From: Candidatus Pseudomonas phytovorans
GTDB lineage: Bacteria > Pseudomonadota > Gammaproteobacteria > Pseudomonadales > Pseudomonadaceae
Reading direction: 5' to 3'
DNA: 64,000 nt
Assembly: GCA_029202525.1 (NCBI GenBank)
Contig: CP119325.1
Location: forward strand, 2,206,001-2,270,000
In this document: in pieces, positions 35,294 to 43,933 of the stretch
Position numbering within the stretch: position 1 is the stretch's first letter
Layout of the letters: each line of letters begins with the position of its first letter
Made by a program: the position numbers and the translations under genes
The notes under the pieces: model-generated
Seen by the model: only the letters and a program-made list of their open reading frames with translations
The model's database searches: none
What the model was told of the DNA's origin: nothing

Positions 35294-36082
35294 ATGGATT
35301 CATCACAAACGTCTTTGGGCGAGTTCGAATCGACCCTGAAGAAGCATGCCCAGGAGTTGGTCGAAAGCCTGGAGCGGGGCCGTTTCGGCGAAGCGGTGCA
35401 GCTGATTCACGAGCTGAACCAGACCCGCGATCGCGGCCTGTATCAGGAAGTCGGCAAGCTGACGCGCGAGCTGCACAGCGCCATTGTCAGCTTCCAGATT
35501 GACCCGACCATACCGCAGGCCGAGGAGGTGTCGCAGATTACCGATGCCACCGAGCGCCTGTCGTATGTGGTCAAGCTGACCGAGGGCGCCGCCAACCGCA
35601 CCATGGACCTGGTCGAAGAAAGCACCCCGGTGCTCAACGACCTGGCCAGCGAAGCCAAGGCCCTGAGCACCGACTGGCAGCGCTTCATGCGCCGCGAAGT
35701 GGCAGCGCCGGAGTTTCGTGATCTGGTCAAGCGCGTCGACAGTTTCCTGACGCACAGCGCCGCAGGCAACCGCAAGGTCGCCGGCCACCTCAACGACATT
35801 CTGCTGGCCCAGGACTATCAGGACCTGACCGGCCAGGTGATCAAACGCGTCACCACACTGGTGACCGAGGTGGAAAGCAACCTGCTGAAACTGGTGCTGA
35901 TGGCCAGCCAGGTCGACCGCTTTGCCGGTATCCAGCATGACCACGATCAACTGCGCGCAGAAAAAGATGCAGAAAAACATCCGACTCGGGGTGAAGGTCC
36001 GCAGATTCATGCCGATAAGCGTGAAGACGTTGTGTCCGGTCAGGACGATGTCGATGATCTGTTGTCCAGCCTGGGTTTTTAA
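35294..36082 (+). CDS. cheZ: CheY phosphatase CheZ (262 aa)
   Basis: CheZ dephosphorylates CheY. The protein is a long helical hairpin. QDYQDLTGQVIKRV contains the catalytic Asp/Gln region, and the C-terminal CheY-binding peptide is QDDVDDLLSSLGF. That tail resembles FliM's EIDALL peptide and the repeats in CheA. It follows cheY by 20 bases. Confidence 0.95.
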   Translation: MDSSQTSLGEFESTLKKHAQELVESLERGRFGEAVQLIHELNQTRDRGLYQEVGKLTRELHSAIVSFQIDPTIPQAEEVSQITDATERLSYVVKLTEGAANRTMDLVEESTPVLNDLASEAKALSTDWQRFMRREVAAPEFRDLVKRVDSFLTHSAAGNRKVAGHLNDILLAQDYQDLTGQVIKRVTTLVTEVESNLLKLVLMASQVDRFAGIQHDHDQLRAEKDAEKHPTRGEGPQIHADKREDVVSGQDDVDDLLSSLGF

Positions 36083-36094
36083 GGAGCACGTTTG

Positions 36095-38332
36095 ATGAGC
36101 TTCGGCGCCGATGAAGAAATCCTTCAGGATTTCCTGGTAGAAGCCGGCGAAATTCTTGAGCTACTGTCCGAGCAACTGGTCGAGCTGGAAAGCCGACCCG
36201 ATGATGCCGACCTGCTCAATGCGATCTTTCGCGGTTTCCACACTGTAAAAGGGGGCGCCGGCTTCCTCCAGCTGAACGAGCTGGTGGAGTGCTGCCATAT
36301 CGCCGAGAACGTCTTCGACATCCTGCGCAAAGGTGAGCGCCGGGTCGACGCCGAACTGATGGACGTGGTGCTTGAGGCACTGGATACCGTCAACAGCATG
36401 TTTGGCCAGGTGCGCGAGCGCACCGACGTCACCCCGGCCACCCCTGAACTGCTGGCGGCCCTGTCGCGTCTGGCCGAACCCGGTGCTGCCGAGGTTGCCC
36501 AAGCGCCTGTCGCTGTGGCACCGGTAGCCGAGGCGGCTGTTGCGGCCGTGGCACCTGCCGATGACCAGGACATTACCGATAGCGAGTTTGAACAGCTGCT
36601 CGATTCGCTCGATGCGGTCAAGGCGCAAGCCGCGGTCGACGAGCAAATGCAGGGCGAGACTGCCAGTGGCCAAGGTGACGAAATCACTGACGCCGAGTTC
36701 GAGTCGCTGCTCGACCAGCTGCACGGCAAAGGCCAGTTCAGTGTCGAAGCTGCGGTACAGCCGGTCGCCGTGCCTGCGGAGGCAGTGAGCGACGAAATTA
36801 CCGACGAAGAATTCGAGTCGTTGCTCGACCAGTTGCATGGCAAGGGCACGTTCCAGGCCGATGTCTTGCCTGCTGGCAAAGCGCCGGCACCGGTCGCAGT
36901 TGAAAGCAGCGCTACCAGCGACGAAATCAGCGAGCACGAGTTCGAGGCCCTGCTGGACCAGTTGCATGGCAAAGGCAAGTTTGGTGGCGATGTTGCGGCG
37001 GTCGAGGCCCCTGCTGCTGCCAAGGTGCAAGCGCCTGCCCAGGTCGAGAGCCAGCCGCTGGCCCGGCCGGCCGCTGTTGCCCCGGTGGCTGCTGCCGCCA
37101 GCAAGCCTGCGCCGGCTCCCCGTGCGCCAGCTCCGGTCGCAGAGAAGCATGCCGCCAGCGAAGCGGAAACCACCGTTCGCGTCGACACTGCGCGCCTGGA
37201 CGAAATCATGAACATGGTCGGCGAGCTGGTGCTGGTGCGTAACCGCCTGGTGCGCCTGGGCCTGAACAGCGGCGACGAGGCCATGTCCAAGGCCGTGTCC
37301 AACCTCGACGTGGTCACAGCCGACCTGCAGACGGCGGTGATGAAAACCCGCATGCAGCCGATCAAGAAAGTGTTCGGCCGCTTCCCGCGGCTGGTGCGCG
37401 ACCTTGCCCGCCAGCTGAAGAAAGAGATCAACCTGGAGCTGGTAGGCGAAGAGACCGACCTGGACAAGAACCTGGTCGAGGCCCTGGCCGACCCGTTGGT
37501 GCACCTGGTGCGCAACGCTGTCGACCATGGTATCGAGATGCCCGATGAGCGTGACGCTTCGGGCAAGGCCCGCACCGGCCGCGTAGTGCTGTCGGCCGAA
37601 CAGGAAGGTGACCACATCCTGCTGTCGATCTCTGACGACGGCAAGGGCATGGACCCGAACATCCTGCGCGCCAAGGCCGTGGAAAAAGGCCTGATGGACA
37701 AGGATGCCGCTGACCGCCTGAGCGAATCGGACTGCTACAACCTGATCTTCGCCCCGGGCTTCTCGACCAAGACCGAGATCTCCGATGTGTCTGGCCGTGG
37801 CGTGGGCATGGACGTGGTGAAAACCAAGATCTCCCAGCTCAACGGTTCGATCAACATCTACTCGGCCAAGGGCCAGGGCTCGAAGATCGTCATCAAGGTG
37901 CCACTGACCCTGGCGATCATGCCCACCCTGATGGTGATGCTGGGCAACCAGGCGTTCGCCTTCCCGCTGGTCAACGTCAACGAGATCTTCCATCTCGACC
38001 TGTCGCGCACCAACGTGGTCGACGGCCAGGAAGTGGTGATCGTGCGCGACAAGGCGCTGCCGCTGTTCTACCTCAAGCGCTGGCTGGTACAGGGCCAGGT
38101 GCACGAAGAGCAGCACGAAGGCCACGTGGTGATCCTGTCGGTCGGCACGCAACGCATCGGCTTTGTCGTCGATCAACTGGTTGGCCAGGAAGAAGTGGTA
38201 ATCAAGCCGCTGGGCAAGATGCTGCAGGGCACCCCGGGCATGTCCGGGGCCACCATCACCGGTGACGGTCGCATTGCGTTGATTCTCGACGTCCCGAGCA
38301 TGCTCAAGCGTTACGCCGCGCGGCGTATTTGA
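36095..38332 (+). CDS. cheA: Chemotaxis histidine kinase CheA (745 aa)
   Basis: CheA couples receptors to CheY and CheB. The Hpt domain has H49 (FHTVKGGAGFLQL). An Ala/Pro/Val-rich linker (about 130-350) carries four copies of a short helix-like motif, three of them with E-F-E-x-L-L-D-Q-L-H-G-K-G. Then come the dimer domain, the ATPase domain (HLVRNAVDHG, DDGKGMD, SGRGVGMDVV) and the CheW-like regulatory domain. AAGGAG at 36081-36086 supports the ATG at 36095 over the TTG one codon earlier. Confidence 0.96.
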   Translation: MSFGADEEILQDFLVEAGEILELLSEQLVELESRPDDADLLNAIFRGFHTVKGGAGFLQLNELVECCHIAENVFDILRKGERRVDAELMDVVLEALDTVNSMFGQVRERTDVTPATPELLAALSRLAEPGAAEVAQAPVAVAPVAEAAVAAVAPADDQDITDSEFEQLLDSLDAVKAQAAVDEQMQGETASGQGDEITDAEFESLLDQLHGKGQFSVEAAVQPVAVPAEAVSDEITDEEFESLLDQLHGKGTFQADVLPAGKAPAPVAVESSATSDEISEHEFEALLDQLHGKGKFGGDVAAVEAPAAAKVQAPAQVESQPLARPAAVAPVAAAASKPAPAPRAPAPVAEKHAASEAETTVRVDTARLDEIMNMVGELVLVRNRLVRLGLNSGDEAMSKAVSNLDVVTADLQTAVMKTRMQPIKKVFGRFPRLVRDLARQLKKEINLELVGEETDLDKNLVEALADPLVHLVRNAVDHGIEMPDERDASGKARTGRVVLSAEQEGDHILLSISDDGKGMDPNILRAKAVEKGLMDKDAADRLSESDCYNLIFAPGFSTKTEISDVSGRGVGMDVVKTKISQLNGSINIYSAKGQGSKIVIKVPLTLAIMPTLMVMLGNQAFAFPLVNVNEIFHLDLSRTNVVDGQEVVIVRDKALPLFYLKRWLVQGQVHEEQHEGHVVILSVGTQRIGFVVDQLVGQEEVVIKPLGKMLQGTPGMSGATITGDGRIALILDVPSMLKRYAARRI
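36569..36982 (+). repeat. Four short motif repeats in the CheA linker
   Basis: Copies begin at 36569, 36677, 36791 and 36920 (residues about 159, 195, 233 and 276). The consensus is D-E-I-(S/T)-D-x-E-F-E-S-L-L-D-Q-L-H-G-K-G; the first copy lacks the last part. Ala/Val-rich spacers separate them. The core E-hydrophobic-D/E-x-L-L matches the CheY-binding peptide of FliM. Confidence 0.85.
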
Positions 38333-38378
38333 TTTCGGTGGCGCACCCTGGCGGGTTGCGCCGCCTAATGGAGTGTTT

Positions 38379-39503
38379 ATGGCAGTCAAGGTCCTGGTGG
38401 TGGATGATTCCGGTTTCTTCCGCCGCCGCGTCTCGGAAATCCTCTCGGCGGATCCGACGATCCAGGTAGTGGGTACCGCGACCAATGGCAAGGAAGCAAT
38501 CGACCAGGCGCTGGCGCTCAAGCCCGATGTCATCACCATGGACTACGAAATGCCCATGATGGACGGCATCACCGCAGTGCGGCACATCATGCAACGTTGC
38601 CCGACGCCGGTGTTGATGTTCTCCTCGCTGACCCACGAAGGCGCTCGCGTCACCCTCGACGCGCTGGATGCCGGTGCGGTGGATTACCTGCCGAAAAACT
38701 TCGAGGACATTTCGCGTAACCCCGACAAGGTCAAACAGATGCTGTGCGAGAAGGTGCATACCATTTCGCGCAGCAACCGTCGCCTTGGCAGCTATGCCAG
38801 GCCGGCGCCGGTCGCCGCGCCTGTGCCTGCCAGCAGCCCTGCACCCGCCAGCAGTTTTACCAGCCCTGCGCCTGCCCGCCCTGCGGCGCCGGCCCGTGCA
38901 GCGGCTCCGGCGCCGTCACACTCGCCAGCCCCCAAGCGCAAGCCCTACAAGCTGGTGGCCATAGGCACCTCCACAGGCGGCCCGGTCGCCCTGCAGCGGG
39001 TGTTGACCCAGCTGCCGGCCAACTTCCCGGCGCCGATTGTGCTGATCCAGCACATGCCGGCGGCGTTCACCAAGGCCTTTGCCGAACGCCTGGACAAGCT
39101 GTGCCGCATCAACGTGAAGGAAGCCGAGGACGGTGACGTGTTGCGCCCAGGCTTGGCCCTGCTGGCCCCTGGCGGCAAGCAGATGATGATCGACGGCCGT
39201 GGTACGGTGAAGATCCTGCCCGGTGACGAACGCCTGAACTACAAGCCGTGCGTGGACATCACCTTTGGCTCGGCAGCGAAGTCGTACGGCGACAAGGTGC
39301 TGTCGGTGGTGCTCACCGGCATGGGCGCCGATGGCCGTGAAGGTGCGCGCCTGCTCAAGCAGGGCGGCAGTACCGTGTGGGCCCAGGATGAAGCCAGCTG
39401 CGTGATCTATGGCATGCCCATGGCCATCGTCAAGGCCAACCTGGCCGACGCGGTGTACAGCCTGGACGAAATCGGCAAGCACCTGGTAGAGGCCTGCGTC
39501 TGA
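38379..39503 (+). CDS. cheB: Chemotaxis methylesterase CheB (374 aa)
   Basis: CheB demethylates or deamidates receptors. The receiver has its phospho-acceptor in VITMDYEMPMMDG. A long Ala/Pro/Ser linker (about 145-190) joins it to the esterase domain with catalytic Ser in GTSTGGP, His in QHMPAAFT and Asp in GMGADGREG. ATG 38379 follows GGAG by five bases. The stop overlaps motC as TGATG. Confidence 0.96.
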   Translation: MAVKVLVVDDSGFFRRRVSEILSADPTIQVVGTATNGKEAIDQALALKPDVITMDYEMPMMDGITAVRHIMQRCPTPVLMFSSLTHEGARVTLDALDAGAVDYLPKNFEDISRNPDKVKQMLCEKVHTISRSNRRLGSYARPAPVAAPVPASSPAPASSFTSPAPARPAAPARAAAPAPSHSPAPKRKPYKLVAIGTSTGGPVALQRVLTQLPANFPAPIVLIQHMPAAFTKAFAERLDKLCRINVKEAEDGDVLRPGLALLAPGGKQMMIDGRGTVKILPGDERLNYKPCVDITFGSAAKSYGDKVLSVVLTGMGADGREGARLLKQGGSTVWAQDEASCVIYGMPMAIVKANLADAVYSLDEIGKHLVEACV

Positions 39504-40243
39504 TGGACGTCCTCAGCCTGATCGGCCTGATTCTCGCCTTTGTCGCCATTGTCGGAGGCAACTTCCTTGAAGGTGGCCATGTCGGCGCTCTGGTCAACGG
39601 CCCGGCGGCGCTGATTGTGCTGGGTGGCACCCTGGCGGCAGCCTTGTTGCAGTCGCCGTTGTCCTCCTTCAAGCGCGCCTTGCAGATTCTGCGCTGGATC
39701 CTGTTCCCGCCGCGGGTAGACCTGGCGGGCGGCATCGACCGCGTGGTGAGCTGGAGCCTGACCGCGCGCAAGGAAGGCCTGCTTGGTCTGGAAGGCGTCG
39801 CCGACAGCGAACCCGACCCCTATGCGCGCAAGGGCCTGCAGTTACTGGTGGACGGCGCCGAGCCAGAAGCCATCCGCAGCATCCTTGAAGTCGACTTTCT
39901 GACCCAGGAAAGCCGTGACATCCAGGCGGCCAAGGTGTTCGAGAGCATGGGCGGCTACGCGCCGACCATCGGCATCATCGGTGCTGTGATGGGCCTGATC
40001 CACGTGATGGGCAACCTGGCCGACCCGTCGCAGCTGGGCAACGGCATTGCCGTGGCCTTTGTCGCCACCATTTACGGCGTGGCCAGCGCCAACCTGATCC
40101 TGCTGCCGATCGCCAGCAAGCTCAAGGCCAACGTGATGCGCCAGTCGCGCTACCGCGAGATGCTGCTTGAAGGCTTGCTGTCGATTGCCGAGGGTGAGAA
40201 CCCGCGCTCGATCGAGTTGAAGCTGCAAGGCTTCATGGAGTAA
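39503..40243 (+). CDS. motC: Flagellar stator protein MotC, MotA family (246 aa)
   Basis: This is the MotA-type proton-channel subunit of the second pseudomonad stator (MotCD). Four membrane segments are seen, with a long cytoplasmic loop carrying charged residues that face FliG. SMGGYAPTIGIIGAVMGLIHVM is the typical third helix. It overlaps cheB and lies three bases before motD. Confidence 0.95.
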   Translation: MDVLSLIGLILAFVAIVGGNFLEGGHVGALVNGPAALIVLGGTLAAALLQSPLSSFKRALQILRWILFPPRVDLAGGIDRVVSWSLTARKEGLLGLEGVADSEPDPYARKGLQLLVDGAEPEAIRSILEVDFLTQESRDIQAAKVFESMGGYAPTIGIIGAVMGLIHVMGNLADPSQLGNGIAVAFVATIYGVASANLILLPIASKLKANVMRQSRYREMLLEGLLSIAEGENPRSIELKLQGFME

Positions 40244-40246
40244 CCC

Positions 40247-41104
40247 ATGCGTCGCCGTCGCCATACCGAGGAACACGAAAACCACGAACGCTGGCTGGTG
40301 TCGTACGCCGACTTCATCACCTTGCTGTTCGCCTTTTTTGTGGTGATGTACTCGATTTCCTCGATCAACGAGGGCAAGTACAAAGTCATTTCCCAGGCGT
40401 TGATCGGGGTGTTCAATGACCCTGATCGCAGCATGAAACCGATCCCTATCGGCGACGAGCAACCGTTGAGCGTGCGCCCGGCAGAGCCACTGGTCAAAGA
40501 CAGCGAACAGACAGAGGCGGGCTTGTCAGCGACCAATGTCGACCCGCTGAAAACCATCAGCGATGACGTGCGCGATGCCTTTGGCGACCTGATCAACAGC
40601 AACCAGATGACCGTGCGCGGCAATGAGTTGTGGATCGAGATCGAGCTGAACTCGTCGCTGCTGTTCGGCAGTGGCGATGCCATGCCCAGCGACAAGGCGT
40701 TTGCCATCATCGAGAAGGTGGCGAACATCCTCAAACCGTTCGCCAACCCGGTGCATGTCGAAGGCTTTACCGACAACCTGCCTATCCGCACTGCACAGTA
40801 CCCGACCAACTGGGAGCTGTCGTCGGCACGGGCGGCGAGCATCGTACGCTTGCTGGCCATGGAAGGGGTAAATCCGGCGCGCATGGCCTCGGTGGGCTAT
40901 GGCGAGTACCAGCCGGTGGCCGGCAATGACACCGCCGACGGTCGCGCGCGTAACCGCCGGGTGGTGCTTGTGATTTCCCGTAACCTTGAAGTGCGCCGCA
41001 GCCTGACCGGCACGGGCAGTGCCCAGGCTACGCCGGATGCCGCATTGCGCAGGGCTGGCACACAAAGTGCACCGGCAACACCAGCAACGGTGGCGGGGCA
41101 GTGA
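40247..41104 (+). CDS. motD: Flagellar stator protein MotD, MotB family (285 aa)
   Basis: This is the peptidoglycan-anchored partner of MotC. One N-terminal membrane helix follows the conserved proton-binding Asp (SYADFITLLFAFFVVMYSI). The OmpA-like domain has VEGFTDNLPI and NWELSSARAASIVRLL. The tail is Ala/Thr-rich and probably disordered. Confidence 0.95.
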   Translation: MRRRRHTEEHENHERWLVSYADFITLLFAFFVVMYSISSINEGKYKVISQALIGVFNDPDRSMKPIPIGDEQPLSVRPAEPLVKDSEQTEAGLSATNVDPLKTISDDVRDAFGDLINSNQMTVRGNELWIEIELNSSLLFGSGDAMPSDKAFAIIEKVANILKPFANPVHVEGFTDNLPIRTAQYPTNWELSSARAASIVRLLAMEGVNPARMASVGYGEYQPVAGNDTADGRARNRRVVLVISRNLEVRRSLTGTGSAQATPDAALRRAGTQSAPATPATVAGQ

Positions 41105-41156
41105 TTCGTCAATTCTCCGGCACTGACACAAGCACAGTTTTGAATGTGACGCCGTC

Positions 41157-41263
41157 TCCTGTGGGAGCGGGCGAGTCCAGGCGTCGAACCGCCGCGAAGC
41201 AAGCGACGCGGTGAATGGCACCGGCTTCGCCGGTGTTCGCGGGCATGCCCGCTCCCACAAGGA
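41157..41263. repeat. Inverted REP pair between motD and parC
   Basis: TCCTGTGGGAGCGGGCGAG at the left faces GGGCATGCCCGCTCCCACAAGGA at the right (41234-41263), with a CACCGGCTTCGCCGGTG hairpin at 41219-41235. It probably ends the che-mot transcript; I see no clear promoter for parC in the remaining gap. Confidence 0.8.
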
Positions 41264-41301
41264 CCGTGCAAGCTTTCAGATCAATAGATAGAGTTTGCTT
41301 G

Positions 41302-42090
41302 ATGAGAGTCTGGGCAGTAGCCAATCAAAAAGGTGGCGTCGGCAAGACCACCACAACCATTGCCCTGGCTGGCCTGCTGGCCGAGGCAGGCAAGCGCGTG
41401 GTCGTCGTCGACCTCGATCCGCATGGTTCGATGACCAGCTACTTCGGGCACAACCCCGATGCGCTGGAACACAGCTGCTACGACCTGTTCCTGCACAAGG
41501 GGATGGTGCCCGAGGGTTTGCCCGGGCAGTTGCTGCTGCCCACCAGTGACGAGCGTATTTCACTGTTGCCGTCGAGCACCGCATTGGCGGTGCTCGAGCG
41601 CCAGTCGCCCGGGCAGAATGGCCTGGGCCTGGTGATCGCCAAGAGTCTGGCGCAGCTGTGGCAGGATTTCGACTTTGCCCTGATCGACAGCCCGCCCTTG
41701 CTGGGAGTGCTGATGGTCAATGCCCTGGCTGCCAGCCAGCAGCTGGTGATCCCGGTGCAGACCGAGTTCCTTGCGGTCAAGGGCCTGGAGCGTATGGTCG
41801 GCACCTTGGCCATGGTCAACCGCTCACGCAAGCAAGCGCTGCCGTACCAGATCGTGCCAACCCTGTTCGACCGCCGTACCCAGGCGTCGCTGGGCACGCT
41901 CAAGCAGCTGCGCGACAGTTATGGGCAACAGGTGTGGCAGGGCTACATCCCGGTCGACACGCGCCTGCGCGACGCCAGCCGCAAGGGTGTCACACCTTCG
42001 CAGTTCGATAACAAGAGCCGCGGGCTGATCGCATACCGGGCGCTGCTCAAGCACCTGCTGACCTACAAGACTGCAGTGCAGGTGGCCTGA
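41302..42090 (+). CDS. parC: ParA-family ATPase ParC, chemotaxis array positioning (262 aa)
   Basis: This is a ParA/MinD-like ATPase with deviant Walker A NQKGGVGKTTT near residue 8, LDPHGSM, and LIDSPPLLG. In Vibrio and Pseudomonas relatives ParC brings chemosensory arrays to the flagellated pole with ParP. The next gene is the CheW-like ParP candidate, overlapping as TGATG. ATG 41302 is chosen; the upstream frame runs through the REP repeat. Confidence 0.88.
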   Translation: MRVWAVANQKGGVGKTTTTIALAGLLAEAGKRVVVVDLDPHGSMTSYFGHNPDALEHSCYDLFLHKGMVPEGLPGQLLLPTSDERISLLPSSTALAVLERQSPGQNGLGLVIAKSLAQLWQDFDFALIDSPPLLGVLMVNALAASQQLVIPVQTEFLAVKGLERMVGTLAMVNRSRKQALPYQIVPTLFDRRTQASLGTLKQLRDSYGQQVWQGYIPVDTRLRDASRKGVTPSQFDNKSRGLIAYRALLKHLLTYKTAVQVA

Positions 42091-42983
42091 TGACCCAGAC
42101 CCGACAAACCAGCACCCGGCCGCAGATGGCCCTGCAGTCGTACCTCGACGGCCTGCTGCAGGAGGCTACCGAAGCCGAAGACATCTTCGAGCCGCCTGCC
42201 GCGCCGGACGAATTCGCCGAGGCGGTTCGCGAGGAGCAGGCGCGTGATGCCCGCCAGCCGGCCCGACCGGTGCCAGCCGAAGCCCCCGCCAGCCTTGCCC
42301 CGCGGCCGTTCGCCGAACCCAGGCTGGCAGTGCTGCCCAGTGTGATGCCGGTAGAAGCACCGGTGGTGGCGGTGGTCGAGCAGCAGGTGATCGCCGAGGC
42401 CGTCATTCCGGAGCTGGTCGAAGAGCAGACCGTGCAACCCGCAGTACCACTGGTCGATGTGCACCTGCCGGCGCCCAGCCTGCCGGTGCCCCCGGCCACC
42501 GTCGACGGCCGCCCGGTGTGGGCGGCCGAACCGTTCGAATGCCTGTTGTTCGACGTCGCCGGCCTGACCCTGGCGGTGCCATTGGTGTGCCTGGGCTCGA
42601 TTTACAACCTGGCCGGTCAGGAACTGACGCCGCTGTTCGGCCAGCCCGACTGGTTTCTGGGGATCCTGACCTGCCAGGCCGGCAACCTCAAGGTGCTGGA
42701 CACCGCGCGTTGGGTCATGCCCGACCGCTACCGCGACGATTTTCGTCAAGGCCTGAATTACGTGATTTCCGTGCAGGGCTACGAATGGGGGCTGGCCGTG
42801 CACCAGGTCAGCCGCTCGTTGCGCCTGGACCCGTCCGAGATCAAGTGGCGTAGCCAGCGTGGCCAGCGCCCGTGGCTGGCCGGCACGGTGATTGAACACA
42901 TGTGTGCACTGCTCGACGTCGCCGCACTGGCCGAGTTGATCGCCAGCGGCGCGGTCAAGCAGATGCATGCCAAACAGAAATGA
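42090..42983 (+). CDS. parP: CheW-domain protein ParP (297 aa)
   Basis: A Pro/Ala/Val-rich N-terminal region (about 25-145) precedes a CheW-like domain (FECLLFDVAGLTLAVPLVCLGSIYNL, LTPLFGQPDWFLGIL). ParP links CheA and receptors to ParC in polar arrays. Its start overlaps the parC stop and cheW follows, the arrangement expected for a ParP. It could also act as a second CheW. Confidence 0.85.
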   Translation: MTQTRQTSTRPQMALQSYLDGLLQEATEAEDIFEPPAAPDEFAEAVREEQARDARQPARPVPAEAPASLAPRPFAEPRLAVLPSVMPVEAPVVAVVEQQVIAEAVIPELVEEQTVQPAVPLVDVHLPAPSLPVPPATVDGRPVWAAEPFECLLFDVAGLTLAVPLVCLGSIYNLAGQELTPLFGQPDWFLGILTCQAGNLKVLDTARWVMPDRYRDDFRQGLNYVISVQGYEWGLAVHQVSRSLRLDPSEIKWRSQRGQRPWLAGTVIEHMCALLDVAALAELIASGAVKQMHAKQK

Positions 42984-43024
42984 CACCGAACACACCGCCA
43001 ATGGCGGATTTTGAGGGTAGGGGA

Positions 43025-43504
43025 ATGAAAAAGTCGTCTGCACAAGGTTCCGAAGATCCGATCCTGCAGTGGGTAACCTTCCGTCTGGACAACGAGTCCT
43101 ACGGCATCAACGTGATGCAAGTACAGGAAGTGCTGCGCTACACCGAGATCGCACCGGTGCCGGGTGCGCCAAGCTACGTGCTGGGTATCATCAACCTGCG
43201 CGGCAACGTGGTGACGGTGATAGACACCCGCCAGCGTTTTGGCCTGATGCCGACCGAAGTCACCGACAACACCCGGATCGTCATTATTGAAGCCGACAAG
43301 CAAGTGGTCGGCATCCTGGTCGATAGCGTGGCCGAGGTGGTGTACCTGCGTCAGTCCGAGATCGAGACAGCACCGAATGTTGGCAACGAAGAGTCGGCCA
43401 AGTTCATCCAGGGCGTGTGCAACAAGAATGGCGAACTGCTGATCCTGGTCGAGCTGGACAAGATGATGACCGAGGAAGAGTGGTCCGAGCTGGAGAACAT
43501 CTGA
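43025..43504 (+). CDS. cheW: Chemotaxis coupling protein CheW (159 aa)
   Basis: CheW bridges receptors and CheA. The SH3-like fold is full (WVTFRLDNESYGINVMQVQEVL, YVLGIINLRGNVVTVIDTR, FIQGVCNKNGELLILVELDKM). The ATG at 43025 follows a GAGGGTAGGGGA purine tract; the longer open frame lies inside parP and is not used. Confidence 0.96.
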   Translation: MKKSSAQGSEDPILQWVTFRLDNESYGINVMQVQEVLRYTEIAPVPGAPSYVLGIINLRGNVVTVIDTRQRFGLMPTEVTDNTRIVIIEADKQVVGILVDSVAEVVYLRQSEIETAPNVGNEESAKFIQGVCNKNGELLILVELDKMMTEEEWSELENI

Positions 43505-43505
43505 G

Positions 43506-43901
43506 TTGATCCTACAGGTTGCTGTCATCTTCCTGGCGCTGGTCTGGGCGCTGAGCCTGTGGTTTTTCCTCAACTACAGCAAGCGCCAGCGCGAGCTGGC
43601 CGCGCAGCAGGCCGAGGGCGATGCCCTGCGTGACCAGCGCATCAAGGACCTGGCCAAGCGCCTGGACGACTACCAGAACGGTACCGTGCGCATGGGCGAG
43701 GCCCTGCACGAGCTGAGCGTGACGGTGGCGCCGCTGACTGACAAGATCCAGCAACTGGAGCAGCGTGACCCCAGCAACGTCACCTTCAGCCAGGCCGCCA
43801 AGCTGGTGGGCATGGGCGCCAGCGTTGCCGAACTGACCGAAAGCTGCGGCCTGACCCAGGCCGAGGCTGAGCTGATGAGCAAGCTGCACCGCAGCGGTTG
43901 A
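43506..43901 (+). CDS. DUF2802-type membrane-anchored coiled-coil protein (131 aa)
   Basis: An N-terminal membrane helix (VAVIFLALVWALSLWFFLNY) is followed by a coiled coil (RQRELAAQQAEGDALRDQRIK) and a C-terminal helix-turn-helix-like segment (AAKLVGMGASVAELTESCGLTQAEAELMSKLH). This type of gene regularly follows cheW in pseudomonads; its role is unknown. The start must be TTG at 43506, because no ATG precedes the membrane helix. It ends the + strand flagellar block. Confidence 0.85.
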   Translation: MILQVAVIFLALVWALSLWFFLNYSKRQRELAAQQAEGDALRDQRIKDLAKRLDDYQNGTVRMGEALHELSVTVAPLTDKIQQLEQRDPSNVTFSQAAKLVGMGASVAELTESCGLTQAEAELMSKLHRSG

Positions 43902-43906
43902 TGAAA

Positions 43907-43926
43907 CGGGCGACGCAAGTCGCCCG
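43907..43926. terminator. Shared terminator between convergent genes
   Basis: CGGGCGAC pairs with GTCGCCCG around a GCAA tetraloop, directly after the DUF2802-type gene and just before the end of the minus-strand toxin gene. It can serve both strands. Confidence 0.7.
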
Positions 43927-43933
43927 GCTTTGG

